A DNA stretch of 64,000 nucleotides from Acidimicrobiia bacterium (GTDB lineage: Bacteria > Actinomycetota > Acidimicrobiia > IMCC26256 > JAOSJM01): assembly GCA_027494165.1 (NCBI GenBank), contig JAOSJM010000001.1, positions 744,001 to 808,000 of the forward strand, given 5' to 3'. The position numbers and the translations under genes were made by a program. The first letter of the stretch is position 1. The number at the start of each line of letters is the position of its first letter. The notes under the pieces were generated by a model. That model made no database searches. It was not told where the DNA came from and saw only the letters and a list, made by a program, of their open reading frames with translations. Shown here in pieces: positions 1-9,261 of the stretch.

Positions 1-1
1 C

Positions 2-622
2 CACGACTACCTCGTGGGTCACGGCACGCCTCCCGACGGCGTGCAGCGCGACCTCATCGAGGAGACCGCCCGCCTGGGCGGCATCTCGATCATGCAGATC
101 GCGCCGGAGCAGGGCGCGTTCATGACCCTCCTCACCCGGCTCCTCGGGGCCCGGCGGGCCGTCGAGGTGGGCACCTTCACCGGCTACTCGGCCCTGGCCG
201 TGGCCCGGGGGCTCCCGCCCGACGGGCGGCTCCTGTGCTGCGACGTCAGCGAGGAATGGACGGCGATCGCCCGGCGGTACTGGGAGCGGGCCGGGGTGGC
301 CGACCGCATCGAGCTCCGGATCGGCCCCGCCCTCGACACGCTCCGGTCGCTGCCCCGGGAGGAGACCTTCGACCTCGCCTTCATCGACGCCGACAAGGAG
401 CGCTACGGCGACTACTACGAGGAGATCCTGGCCCGCCTGCGACCCAACGGCGCGATCCTCGTCGACAACACCCTCTGGATGGGCGTGATCGCGGACCCCT
501 CCGTCACCGACGACGCCACGCTGGCGATCCGGGCCTTCAACGACCGGGTCGCCGCCGACGAGCGGGTGGACTGCGTGATCCTCCCGCTGGGCGACGGCGT
601 CACCCTCCTGCGCAAGCGGTAG
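2..622 (+). CDS. SAM-dependent O-methyltransferase (caffeoyl-CoA OMT type), 5' partial
   Basis: The protein is a class I SAM-dependent methyltransferase of the small O-methyltransferase family. The SAM-binding motif VEVGTFTGYSALAVARGL lies near residue 60 of the visible part, and the metal/SAM region FIDADKERYGDYYE with the later DNTLWMG segment is typical of divalent-cation-dependent catechol-type O-methyltransferases. The frame is open to the window edge and the residues before the first GTG (HDYLV) resemble the family N-terminus, so the true start is probably upstream and the GTG at 14 is only the first in-window candidate. The substrate cannot be told. It ends 34 bases before the convergent aldolase gene. 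Confidence 0.88.
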   Translation, partial: HDYLVGHGTPPDGVQRDLIEETARLGGISIMQIAPEQGAFMTLLTRLLGARRAVEVGTFTGYSALAVARGLPPDGRLLCCDVSEEWTAIARRYWERAGVADRIELRIGPALDTLRSLPREETFDLAFIDADKERYGDYYEEILARLRPNGAILVDNTLWMGVIADPSVTDDATLAIRAFNDRVAADERVDCVILPLGDGVTLLRKR

Positions 623-656
623 CGCGGCCCCGCCCGGCGAGAGGCGCGACGTGCGC

Positions 657-1310
657 CTACATGGGGTTCTCGCGCAGGAACCGGTAGACGTTGCGGAAGT
701 TGGCCGTCGTCTCTTCCGGGATCGGGACCAGCGGACCGAGCACCCGCGCGCCCCAGATGATCTCCGCGGTGCGCTCGACGAGCTCGGCCGCCTGGAGGGC
801 CTTCTTCAGGTCGGGGCCGATGGTGCACAGCCCGTGGTTGGCCATGAGCACGGCGCTGGTGTCGGCGAGGCGGCGGGCCACCTCCTCGCCCAGCTCCTCC
901 GACCCCGTGAGCCGGTAGTCGCACACGGGCACGTCGCCGCCGACGTAGACGACGAACTCCTCGATGACCGCCGGGATGGGCTGGCGGGTGACGGCGAACA
1001 TCGTGGCGTGCTTGGCGTGGGAGTGCATGACCGCCCCGACCTCGGGGTAGCGCCGGTAGCAGGCGAGGTGCAGGGCGCGCTCGGTGGTGGGTGTCCGTGT
1101 GCCCTCGACGACCTGGCCGTCGAGGTCGACGACGACGAGGTCGTCGAGCGTCATCGTGTCGTACTCGACCGACGACGGGGTCATGACGACGTTCCCGTCC
1201 GGGAGCCGGGCCGAGATGTTCCCGGCCGTACCCTCGACGAGGCCCTTGGCGAGCATGGTCCGGGCGGTCGCCAGGAGCTCCTCCTCCAGCGCGCGGATGT
1301 CCTCCGTCAC
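657..1310 (-). CDS. Class II aldolase/adducin family protein (fuculose-phosphate aldolase-like)
   Basis: A 217-aa zinc-dependent class II aldolase. It shows the N-terminal TAGNISARLPDG phosphate-binding segment, the HSHAKHATMF zinc-binding pair and a later ANHGLCTIG histidine, the usual metal ligands of the L-fuculose-1-phosphate aldolase/RhaD family. The GTG start overlaps the stop of the upstream dehydrogenase by 4 bp (GTGA), so the two are translationally coupled. Class II aldolases paired with 2-hydroxyacid dehydrogenases often serve breakdown of sugar acids or four-carbon acids; that pathway is inferred and the exact substrate is unknown. Confidence 0.9.
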   Translation of the reverse strand: MTEDIRALEEELLATARTMLAKGLVEGTAGNISARLPDGNVVMTPSSVEYDTMTLDDLVVVDLDGQVVEGTRTPTTERALHLACYRRYPEVGAVMHSHAKHATMFAVTRQPIPAVIEEFVVYVGGDVPVCDYRLTGSEELGEEVARRLADTSAVLMANHGLCTIGPDLKKALQAAELVERTAEIIWGARVLGPLVPIPEETTANFRNVYRFLRENPM

Positions 1311-2284
1311 GGCAGCACCTCCGGGTTCACGATGTGCACGGGACGCTCGCCGGCGAGGAGCCGGGCGAGGTCGTCGGCGATCATCCCGGAGTGGTTGGCC
1401 TCGGTGTCGTAGCTCGCGCCGCCGATGTGGGGGGTGAGGACGACGTTGGGCATGGACACGAGAGGGTGGTCGGTGGGGAGCTGCTCCCCGGGGAAGTGGT
1501 CGAGGCCGGCCGCCGCGACCTTGCCGGACCGCAGGGCCTCGACCAGCGCGTCCATGTCGTGGAGCGCGGCCCGGGCGGTGTTCAGGAAGATCACCCCGTC
1601 CCGCATGGCGGCGAACCGCTCGGCCCCGATCATCCCGGTCGTCTCGGGGGTGACGGCGGCGTGCATCGACACGACGTCGGCCTCGGCGAGGAGCGCATCG
1701 AGGGAGTGCGTGGCCTCGTCGGAGTAGGGGTCGGCGACGATCACCCGCATCCCGATGCCCTCGAGCCGCCAGCGGACGGCGTGGCCGACCGCGCCGAGGC
1801 CGACGAGCCCGGCGGTGCGTCCCGCCAGCTCCCAGGCTCGGAAGCGCTGGTAGGGGATCGTGCCGTCCTTGAAGATCCGGCCGGCCCGGACGTCGGCGTC
1901 GGCGGGCAGCACGTGGCGGTTCGCCGCGAGCAGCAGGGCGAGGGCAAGCTCGGCGACGGCGTCGGCGTTGCGGCCCGGGGCCCGCAGCACCGGGATCCCG
2001 GCCGCGGTGGCGGCCGGGACGTCGACGTTGGTGGGGTCGCCCCGGCAGGACCCGATCGCGATCAGGGGCAGCTCGAGGACCGGGCCGGAGCAGAAGTCGG
2101 CCTCGCAGACGATCACCGTCGCGCCCTCCTCGCGGATGCGCTCCGCGAGCTGATCGGGGCCGTAGATGCGCAGCGGCGAGTGCTCGATCCAGGGGTCGTA
2201 CACGACGTCGCAGAGGCCACGGAGCCGCTCGAGACCCTCGCCGCGGAACGGTGCGGTGACCAGTGCCCTCGGTCGATCCCCCAT
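1307..2284 (-). CDS. D-isomer-specific 2-hydroxyacid dehydrogenase
   Basis: A 325-aa NAD(P)-dependent D-2-hydroxyacid dehydrogenase. The Rossmann motif GLVGLGAVGHAVRWRLEG lies mid-protein; the catalytic Arg sits in NTARAALHD and the catalytic His in LTPHIGGASYD, with the acidic residue between them. Length matches the family. I chose the ATG at 2284 because GGGGAGAGGG lies just upstream; an in-frame extension to 2362 lacks a ribosome site. It is the first gene of a two-gene unit with the class II aldolase. Substrate unknown. Confidence 0.9.
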   Translation of the reverse strand: MGDRPRALVTAPFRGEGLERLRGLCDVVYDPWIEHSPLRIYGPDQLAERIREEGATVIVCEADFCSGPVLELPLIAIGSCRGDPTNVDVPAATAAGIPVLRAPGRNADAVAELALALLLAANRHVLPADADVRAGRIFKDGTIPYQRFRAWELAGRTAGLVGLGAVGHAVRWRLEGIGMRVIVADPYSDEATHSLDALLAEADVVSMHAAVTPETTGMIGAERFAAMRDGVIFLNTARAALHDMDALVEALRSGKVAAAGLDHFPGEQLPTDHPLVSMPNVVLTPHIGGASYDTEANHSGMIADDLARLLAGERPVHIVNPEVLP

Positions 2285-2486
2285 GCCCTCTCCCCCTGGG
2301 TGACGGGCGGTCATCATGGCATGGCCGGCACGGGACGGGACAGACGGGACGAGAGGTGCCACGGCGCCGGGCGGGGGCGGGCCGGCGGCCCGTTGCCCGC
2401 GCGACCGGAAGTTCGCCGGGCTCGGGGCCGGGCGCTGTCCGTCCCGGTCTGCCTAGATTGTCGGGTCGACCGACCGGGAGGGGCGG

Positions 2487-3296
2487 ATGCCGATCCACTA
2501 CGCGAAGGACGACGAGCACATCGTGCTGGTCACGATCGACCGACCCGAGGCGAGGAACTCGCTCGACATGGAGCACTTCTTCCAGCTCCGCCGCGCGTGG
2601 GAGCGCTTCGGCGAGGACGACGACGCCTGGGTCGCGATCATCACCGGCGTGGGCGACGCCTTCTGCGTGGGCGCCGACCTCAAGCGCTACATCCCCGAGA
2701 TCACCAGGCTCCAGAAGGACATCGCCGAGGGCCGGGTGAAGGAGGTCGGCGGCTACCGCATCGACGACGGGATGAAGGCGGTGCTGCGCGGCGTCGAGCT
2801 GTACAAGCCGATCATCGCCGCGGTCAACGGGGTGTGCGTCGCCGGGGGCATGGAGATGCTCGGTGGCATCGACATCCGGCTCGCCGTCCCCGACGCCACC
2901 TTCGCGGTGATGGAGCCGAAGCGGGGGCTGTTCGCCGGGGGCGGGACCACCGTCCGCCTCCCGCGCCAGATCCCGTTCCCGGCCGCCATGGAGCTCCTCC
3001 TGTGCGCCGACCGGGTGCCCGCCGAACGGGCCCTGGAGATGGGGCTCCTCAACGAGGTCGTCGAGCCCGACCGGCTCATGGAGCGGGCCTACTGGTACGC
3101 CCGGCGGATCACCGACAACGCCCCGCTGGCCGTCCAGGCGACGAAGCGCAGCGTGCTCGAGGGGCTCGCCCTCGACCTGGAGGCCGCGTACGCGAACGAG
3201 AGCCGGCTCGCGGCCATGATCTTCCAGACCGAGGACGCCAAGGAGGGGCCGAAGGCCTTCGCCGAGAAGCGCGAGCCCAACTGGCAGGCCCGGTAG
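2487..3296 (+). CDS. Enoyl-CoA hydratase/isomerase family protein (crotonase fold)
   Basis: A 269-aa crotonase-family protein acting on acyl-CoA thioesters. It opens with the usual strand VTIDRPEARNSLD. The oxyanion-hole elements are GDAFCVGADL and NGVCVAGGMEML, followed by EPKRGLFAGGG, where many hydratases carry a catalytic Glu. The ATG follows a GGGAGGGGCGG ribosome site, and a TAGATT -10-like hexamer lies about 30 bases upstream. The thiolase-like gene follows after 10 bp, which suggests a beta-oxidation-type or steroid/aromatic side-chain pathway; substrate unresolved. Confidence 0.9.
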   Translation: MPIHYAKDDEHIVLVTIDRPEARNSLDMEHFFQLRRAWERFGEDDDAWVAIITGVGDAFCVGADLKRYIPEITRLQKDIAEGRVKEVGGYRIDDGMKAVLRGVELYKPIIAAVNGVCVAGGMEMLGGIDIRLAVPDATFAVMEPKRGLFAGGGTTVRLPRQIPFPAAMELLLCADRVPAERALEMGLLNEVVEPDRLMERAYWYARRITDNAPLAVQATKRSVLEGLALDLEAAYANESRLAAMIFQTEDAKEGPKAFAEKREPNWQAR

Positions 3297-3306
3297 GGCG
3301 GCGTCG

Positions 3307-4802
3307 ATGCCGGTCGACCCCCGCACCCCCTGCCTGGTCGGCGTCGGGCAGCGCACGTGGCGCCCCGCGGAGGTCGGTGACGCGGGCGCGCCCGAGCCGC
3401 TGGTCATGTGGGAGGAGGTGGCCCGCCGCGCGGCGGAGGACACCGGCCGCCCGGGCCTCCTCGAGCGGCTCGACAGCCTCCAGGTCGTCTACTCGCTGAC
3501 CTGGCAGTACGACGACCCGCCGGCCCGTCTCGCCGAGGCGCTGGGCGCGGCACCGCGCCACCGCCTCTACTCCGGGATCGGCGGCACCACCCCCCAGGTG
3601 CTGGTCCAGGACACCGCGGCGGCGATCCTGCGCGGCGAGCTGGACCTGGCCCTCGTCGTGGGGGGCGAGGCGCTGGCCACCCAGCGGGCGTACCGCCGGC
3701 GGGGGGAGCGGCCGGCGTACCGCCACGCGCCGGAGGAGCGGCGCGAGTTCCCGTGGGAGGCGCCCTTCCACCCGGTCGAGCTGGCCCACGAGGTGCTGCC
3801 GGCCTGGCTGACGTTCGCCGTGTTCGACAACGCCCGCCGGGCCCACCTCGGGACCGGGCTCGACGAGTACCGGTGGGAGCTGGGGAGATGCTCGCCCCGT
3901 TCACGCAGGTGGCCGCGGCCAACCCGCACGCGTGGTTCCGGCTGGCCCGCAGCGCCGGGGAGCTCGTGACCCCGACGGCGGAGAACCGGATGGTCGGCTA
4001 CCCGTACACCAAGCACATGGTGTCGGTGATGGACGTCGACATGGCCGCCGCGGTGCTGCTGGCCAGCCACGAGGCGGCCGACGCGCTCGGGATCCCCGCC
4101 GATCGGCGCGTGTACCTGCGGGGCTGGTGCTACGCGACCGACCCGACCTACCTGGCCGAGCACCGGGAGCTGTGGCGGTCGCCGGCCATGGCCGCCGCCG
4201 CCCATGAGGCCCTCCGGGTCGCCGGGGTCGGCGTCGACGACGTGGCCCACCTCGACGTCTACTCCTGCTTCGCCAGCTCGATCGCGTTCGCCCGCGACGC
4301 CCTCGGGCTCCGCCCCGACGACCGGCGCCCGCTGACCGTCACCGGGGGCCTCCCGTACCTCGGCGGGGCCGGCAACGACTACCTCACCCACTCGATCGCG
4401 ACGATGGCCGAGGTGCTCCGGGCCGATCCCGGCTCGTACGGCCTCGTGAGCGGGGTGGGCATGCACATGACCAAGCACGTCTACGGCGTCTACTCCACCG
4501 AGCCGGGCCCGGTGGCACCGCCCGAGCAGGAGGGCGTCCAGGCCCGCCTCGACGCCGAGGGCCGGCTCGCCATCCGCGACACCTGGTCGGGGCCGGCCAC
4601 CGTGGCGGCCTACTCGGTGGTCCACGGGCGCGACGGCGAACCCGAGTGGGGGCTGGTCGTGGTGGACGTGTCGGAGGGCGAGCGGGCCTACGCGAAGGTC
4701 CTCGACCCGGTGCTGCTCGCCGGGGCCGAGCGCGAGGAGCTCGTGGGGACGACGGTGCACCTCGCGACGGGCGAGGGCGGTGTCAACGTCGCCGCCTGGT
4801 GA
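3307..4802 (+). CDS. Thiolase-like acetyl-CoA acetyltransferase (SCP-x type), frameshifted
   Basis: Two overlapping frames together encode one thiolase-superfamily protein of about 498 aa. The N-terminal part reads in one frame to WELG near 3881 and continues in the next frame with EMLAPFTQVAAA. One G is missing from the G run at 3882-3885; adding it restores a single frame whose length is an exact multiple of three. Family features are GIGGTTPQVLVQ near residue 90, the LDVYSCFASS motif and the C-terminal GGLPYLGGAGNDYLTHS segment of SCP-x/lipid-transfer-type thiolases. No canonical Cys is seen at the usual N-terminal nucleophile position. It is probably co-transcribed with the enoyl-CoA hydratase gene. 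Confidence 0.82.
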
Positions 4803-5092
4803 CCGCGTCCCTCGTGCAGGTGGCCCGAGTCGAGTCGGTCCGCCCGAGCCCCCCGGCAAGGGCGGTCACGCCAGGCGTTCCGTCCCCGCCGGGAAGCCCG
4901 GTCAGCGCGGGTCCCGGCATCTCCCGCTCATCCGCTCCACTCGAGCTCGAACGTCTCGGCACGCCCCCGGCGTCCGGGCGACGGTGCGCCCCGGATCCTC
5001 ACGTCTCCGGCCATCGGACCCCCCGAGCCGGTCGTGTGCTACCTCCGTTCCGAAGGTACGCCTGAGACCGCTCGGTGACAAGGGCCCCCCAA

Positions 5093-5210
5093 CCCTCGAC
5101 CCGGGTGTCTCTACCGTCGCCCAGCGGGGGTGGAGACACCCGAGACGCACCTCCCCTCGACCCGGGTGTCTCTACCGTCGCCCAGCGGGGGTGGAGACAC
5201 CCGAGACGCA
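5093..5210. repeat. Direct repeat of a hairpin unit (2 copies) between convergent genes
   Basis: A 57-nt unit occurs twice, at 5093-5149 and 5154-5210, and appears identical. Each copy contains the inverted repeat GGGTGTCTC...GAGACACCC with a GC-rich loop, so each can fold as a stem-loop. The repeats lie in the roughly 450-nt gap between the convergent thiolase-like and FMN-protein genes, where a bidirectional terminator is expected, although no U-tract follows. The rest of the gap, 4803-5092, shows nothing I recognise. Confidence 0.8.
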
Positions 5211-5249
5211 GCGCCTTCCGACCCGCAGCGCCTCCCGACCCGCAGGGGC

Positions 5250-6805
5250 TCAGGCGGTGCCGGCCGGCCACGAGCCCATGAGGCCCATGAGCCGGCGGAT
5301 CTCCTCCGAGTCGGCGAGGGACGGGCGGCACCACCCCGGCGCGTACCCGAAGACCTCGGCGAGCCGCGTCGCCCCGAAGCGGTCGTCGAGGATCTCGAGG
5401 TGCTCGGGGCCGACGAGCGCCGGGTGGGGCTCCCCGCACGCGCGGCTGAGGTCGAGGAGCTCCCGCCGGAGGTTGACGAGGTAGCTGGCGGCGCGCACCG
5501 ACTTCGAGGCGGGGTCGAGGCCGCGCATGCGCCACCTCGAGTTCGTGGTGCCGCCGGTGGGGCACCGGCCGGTGTGGCAGCGCTGGGCCTGGATGCACCC
5601 GAGGGCCAGCATGACCTCCCGGCCCACGTTCACGGTGTCGCAGCCGAGCGCGAAGGCGAGCAGGGCGGTGTGGGGGAGACCCAGCTTTCCGGAGCCGGTG
5701 AAGACCACGTCGTCGGCCAGGCCCTCCTCGCAGAACGCCCGGTAGACGCGGGAGAAGCCGACCTTGAACGGCAGGGCGACGTGGTCGGTGAAGGAGAGCG
5801 GGCCGGCTCCCGTGCCGCCCTCCCCGCCGTCAACGGTGACGAAGTCGACCCCGCGCCCCGTGGTCGCCATCAGCCGAGCCAGCTCGTGCCAGAACGCCGA
5901 CTCGCCCACCGCGGACTTGATCCCCACGGGGAGGCCGCTGGCGTCGGCGAGGGTCTCGACGAAGTCCAGCATGCTGTCGGCGTCGCGGAAGGCCGAGTGG
6001 GCCGGCGGGCTCACGCAGTCCAAGCCCATGGGGACGCCGCGGATCCGGGCGATGTCGGCCGTGACCTTGGCCGCCGGGAGCAGACCGCCCAGTCCCGGCT
6101 TCGCCCCTGGCTCAGCTTGATCTCGATCGCCCGGACCGGGTGTGCCGCGACGACGTCCCGGAACCGGTGTAGGTCGAAGTGGCCCTGCGCGTCGCGGCAG
6201 CCGAAGTAGCCGGTGCCGATCTGCCACACCAGGTCGCCACCGTGGCCGTGGTGGGGCGTGATCCCACCCTCGCCCGTCCCCTGCAGGCAGCCGGCGAGGG
6301 CAGCTCCCCGGTTGAGGGCCTCGACGGCGGCGGCGCTGAGCGACCCGTAGCTCATGCTCGAGACGTTCACGACCGAGGGCATCCGGAAGGCGTGGCGGCG
6401 TCTGCGGGCGCGCCCGAGCACCTTCGCGCAGGGGACGCGTCGCTCGGGGTCGAAGCCCGGCTCGCCGGGTCGGGGGGAGCGCAGGGGGAACGCCGCGTGC
6501 TTGACGACGAGGTAGCCCGGAGTCCGCTCGAGGTCGTTGTCGGTGCCGAACCCGAAGTACGGGTTCTCCGACTTCGCGGTGGAGTAGATCCACCGGCGCT
6601 GGTCGCGGCTGAACGGCAGCTCCTCGTCGTTGTCGGTGACGATGTACTGGCGCAGCTCGGGCCCGATGCCCTCCAGCAGGTACCGGAGGTGCCCGACGAC
6701 GGGGAAGTTGCGGAGGATGGCGTGCTGCCGCTGGGTGAGGTCGTGGAGGGCCACGCCCGCCAGGACGAGCCCCGAACCCACCAGCGCCCACGCCCACCAG
6801 CTCAC
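5250..6805 (-). CDS. FMN-binding glutamate synthase family protein, frameshifted
   Basis: A protein of about 518 aa related to the central FMN domain of glutamate synthase (GltB/archaeal type). An N-terminal membrane segment (WALVGSGLVLAGVAL) is followed by the barrel, with SMSYGSLS, GEGGITPHH and the FMN-binding VDGGEGGTGAGP. The C-x5-C-x4-C motif (CIQAQRCHTGRC) is the family's [3Fe-4S] site. The reading frame shifts at the run 6104-6107, where one base is missing; restoring it joins EIKLSQG to AKPGLGGLLP. The GTG at 6805 is the best start but its ribosome site is weak. Physiological electron donor unknown. Confidence 0.82.
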
Positions 6806-6860
6806 GACCGGGATTCTCGCGTCCGCGGAACGCTCGCGGCACGCCGTGTGGAGCGCGGCC

Positions 6861-7170
6861 TCAGGTGGGGCGGGGGAGCCGAGCAGGCGCCGGCTGACGA
6901 TCCTTGCCCTCCGCTCCGCCCAGGTGCTCGGCGAGCAGGTCGGACCCGGCCTGCTCGCTCGGGCCTCGCCACCGCACCACGCCCCGGCGGAGCACCACGA
7001 CCTCGCCCCGCCGAGGTGGGCCGCCTGCACCTGCGGGTCGTGGCGGATCTGCTCGGGCGTGCCCTGGGTGATCACCCGGCCGAAGTCGAGCACCGTGACC
7101 CGTCCGACAGGCGGAGCACCAGGTCGACGTCGTGCTCCACCACCACGAGGGACACGCCGCGATCACGGCG
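6861..7170 (-). pseudogene. Remnant of branched-chain amino-acid ABC transporter ATPases (LivG/LivF tails)
   Basis: Short coding remnants in different frames. VSLVVVEHDVDLVLRLSDG (from about 7165) and LDFGRVITQGTPEQIRHDP (from about 7093) are the D-loop/H-loop end and C-terminus of a LivG-type ATPase. Directly downstream, VVVLRRGVVRWRGPSEQ and LLAEHLGGAEG resemble the tail of a LivF-type ATPase. Walker A and signature regions are absent. The two tails are fused with internal deletion and frameshift, so this is a decayed liv operon end. No intact gene occupies 6806-7249. Confidence 0.65.
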
Positions 7171-7249
7171 GGTCGTGGTGAGCCCTGTCCCGAAGCTGAC
7201 GGAAGCGTCAGGGGCGATCGCGGGTGTTCGCCCTGCTCCGTCCGGTTGG

Positions 7250-8251
7250 TCAGGAACCGGTGGGGACGGGCCGGACCGGCGCCGGTCTCGCCGTCCCGGG
7301 CGCACCGGTGAGGCGGGCCGTCCCCGGGGCCGCGGCGAGGGTGAGGAGCGCGAGGCCGGCGACGACGAGACCGCTCTGGTACGTGCTGTGGAGCCCGATG
7401 CCCCCCAACACCAGGAACCCGAGGGCCAGGGCCCGGTGCCCGTCACCGGAGCGGGTCAGGGCCACCAGCGTGGCGGTGAGGGCGCCGAAGGCCAGTCCGT
7501 GGACCACGGGCGAGAAGTACCCGGCGAGGCCGAGGTTCCAGAGCAGCAGGATCTTCGTCGTGGCGGGCTGGGCGACGAGGAGCAGGGCGAGCCCGGCCCC
7601 GGCGAGGCCGCCGGCGACCAGGGACGGCCGGTCGATCCGTCGCCGGGCCAGCAGGGGGGAGGCCGCGGCTGCGGCGAGCGCGAGCGCTTCACCGGCGAGC
7701 AGGAGCCAGGACGTCGAGACCGGTGGGCGGGCGCCGTCGACGGCCGCGTGCCGGAGCGCGGCGTGGAGGGCGGCCGCGGCGAAGCCGCCGACGAAGAGCG
7801 CCACGACGACCCGGCCGGACGGATCGAGCGCGGGGCGGGCGAGGCCCGCGAGCGCGACGACGGCCGCGGCCACCCCGAGCGCCGGCCACCAGCTGTCGAG
7901 CAGTCCGGCCCGGGCGCCGGCCGCGACGAGGGAGGAACAGCGCGACCGAGCCGCGGACCCCGGCCCGGGGGCCGGGGCGCCCCACACCGGGACCGTGAGC
8001 ACCACCGCGACGAGGAGACCGGTGAGCAGCACGGTCGCCAGCGACGAGGCGAAGCGACCGCCCTCGCCGATCCCGGAGAGGGCCCACGAGACCTGGAAGC
8101 CGCCGGGGATGTGGATGATCGTGCGGGTGAAGACCCTCAGCACCAGCAGCTCGACGAGCGCGACGCCGAACGTCGTGCGGGCGAGCCACCAGACGAGGGC
8201 GGCCCGCGCCGCGGCGCGGGAGGCGCCGGCGTGGGCCGCCCGGCCGGTCAT
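7250..8251 (-). CDS. Polytopic membrane protein of the molybdoenzyme operon
   Basis: A 333-aa protein with about eight or nine hydrophobic segments, e.g. LLTGLLVAVVLTVPV, LGVAAAVVALAGLA and LALGFLVLGGIGL. I do not recognise a family. Its ATG overlaps the stop of the heme-subunit gene (ATGA), so it is the last gene of the molybdoenzyme operon and probably anchors the complex or passes electrons to or from the quinone pool. Several histidines (HIPGGF, HAALRH, HGLAFG, HSTYQ) could serve as ligands, but no clear cytochrome b pattern is seen. The role is inferred from position. Confidence 0.75.
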   Translation of the reverse strand: MTGRAAHAGASRAAARAALVWWLARTTFGVALVELLVLRVFTRTIIHIPGGFQVSWALSGIGEGGRFASSLATVLLTGLLVAVVLTVPVWGAPAPGPGSAARSRCSSLVAAGARAGLLDSWWPALGVAAAVVALAGLARPALDPSGRVVVALFVGGFAAAALHAALRHAAVDGARPPVSTSWLLLAGEALALAAAAASPLLARRRIDRPSLVAGGLAGAGLALLLVAQPATTKILLLWNLGLAGYFSPVVHGLAFGALTATLVALTRSGDGHRALALGFLVLGGIGLHSTYQSGLVVAGLALLTLAAAPGTARLTGAPGTARPAPVRPVPTGS

Positions 8252-9261
8252 GCCGCCGAGGCCTCCTCGGGTCCCTCGGGCGTGGGCGGGGTGGACCTCG
8301 ACGGGCGCACGAGGAGCCAGAGCACCACGAGCGCGAACGCCATGAAGAGGATCCCCGGGATCCACCAGCGGGCCGAGGGAGAGGCGGGGAGCGCGCGGTC
8401 GGCGATCTCGAGCTGGGCGAACTCCGACACCGACTTCTCGCCGCCGCGCTCCTTGGCCGCGCCGTCCCACACCGCGAACGCGATGTCCGTGGTGGCGCCG
8501 GCCGAGAAGGCGGGCTGGCCGTCACCGGGGGAGGCGAACGGGCGGGCCACGACCACCGACCACCGGCCGCCGTCGCGGTACTCGCCGTGGCCCCGGGTGG
8601 TCTGCTCGGCGGCGGGCGCCAGGGTCCCGAAGCCCTCGGCCACCAGGTCCTGGACGGTGCCGAGCCCCGGGTTGGCGTACGGGTTGCCGACCTCGCGGGC
8701 GGGGAACCAGAGGTCGTCGGTCGAGGGGTACAGGTCCACGTAGGCGTCGGGGTGGCCCGATGCCGGCCACTCGCCGACGGCCTCGCCGAGGTCCCCGGCC
8801 CGCCACCGCCAGATGTTCACGCCGCCGTCGGCCTGGCCCATGCACAGGGCCGGGACGGAGGCGCCGAGGGTGCCCGGGAGCTCGACGGCCACCGCGTCGG
8901 CGAACTCGTCGACGCCGTGCGCGTCGTCACGGTGCCCGTCGGCCCACTCCATCCGCAGGTAGAGCGTCTCGTCGTCGTGGAGGGCGCGGACCTCGACCTC
9001 GGGGATGCTGCCCCCGCCGAACGGGTAGGACGTCTGCTGGGCCGTGAGGGCGAGCTCCACGCCCGCGGCGCGGTCCCACACGCCGGCGTGGGGGTCGAGG
9101 CCCGGGCCCTCGTCGACGCGGTGCGCGACGATGCCGGCGGCCTGCGACACCGCCGGTGACGTGCCGAGCACCTGGAGGCCGGCCGCCAGCACCGCGGCGG
9201 CGGCCAGCACGCCCAGCACCACGCGCCGGGGCGGGCGGGGCAGGGTCAGGCGATCGGTCAT
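8248..9261 (-). CDS. Heme-b-type gamma subunit of a type II DMSO-reductase family enzyme (EbdC/DdhC/NxrC-like)
   Basis: A 337-aa protein with an N-terminal signal/anchor (VVLGVLAAAAVLAAGLQVLG), a central beta-rich domain of the ethylbenzene-dehydrogenase heme-binding type (LYLRMEWADGHRDD, AVAVELPGTLGASVP, NIWRWRAGDL, PGDGQPAFSAG) and a C-terminal membrane helix (GILFMAFALVVLWLLV) before a short polar tail. In this family the domain binds one heme b with Met/Lys-type ligands and passes electrons to or from the FeS subunit outside the membrane. The ATG at 9261 follows GGAGGGAGG and overlaps the chaperone stop. The C-terminal anchor suggests a membrane-tethered rather than soluble enzyme. Confidence 0.85.
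   Translation of the reverse strand: MTDRLTLPRPPRRVVLGVLAAAAVLAAGLQVLGTSPAVSQAAGIVAHRVDEGPGLDPHAGVWDRAAGVELALTAQQTSYPFGGGSIPEVEVRALHDDETLYLRMEWADGHRDDAHGVDEFADAVAVELPGTLGASVPALCMGQADGGVNIWRWRAGDLGEAVGEWPASGHPDAYVDLYPSTDDLWFPAREVGNPYANPGLGTVQDLVAEGFGTLAPAAEQTTRGHGEYRDGGRWSVVVARPFASPGDGQPAFSAGATTDIAFAVWDGAAKERGGEKSVSEFAQLEIADRALPASPSARWWIPGILFMAFALVVLWLLVRPSRSTPPTPEGPEEASAA

Noticed and set aside
657..3443. 928-aa minus frame spanning the aldolase, dehydrogenase and enoyl-CoA hydratase region
   Set aside because: Only its last 217 codons are the class II aldolase; the rest is an antisense GC-rich shadow of the dehydrogenase and crotonase genes.
5093..5210. CRISPR array suggested by direct repeats
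   Set aside because: Only two units with a 4-bp spacer and an internal hairpin; no spacers of CRISPR size and no cas gene.
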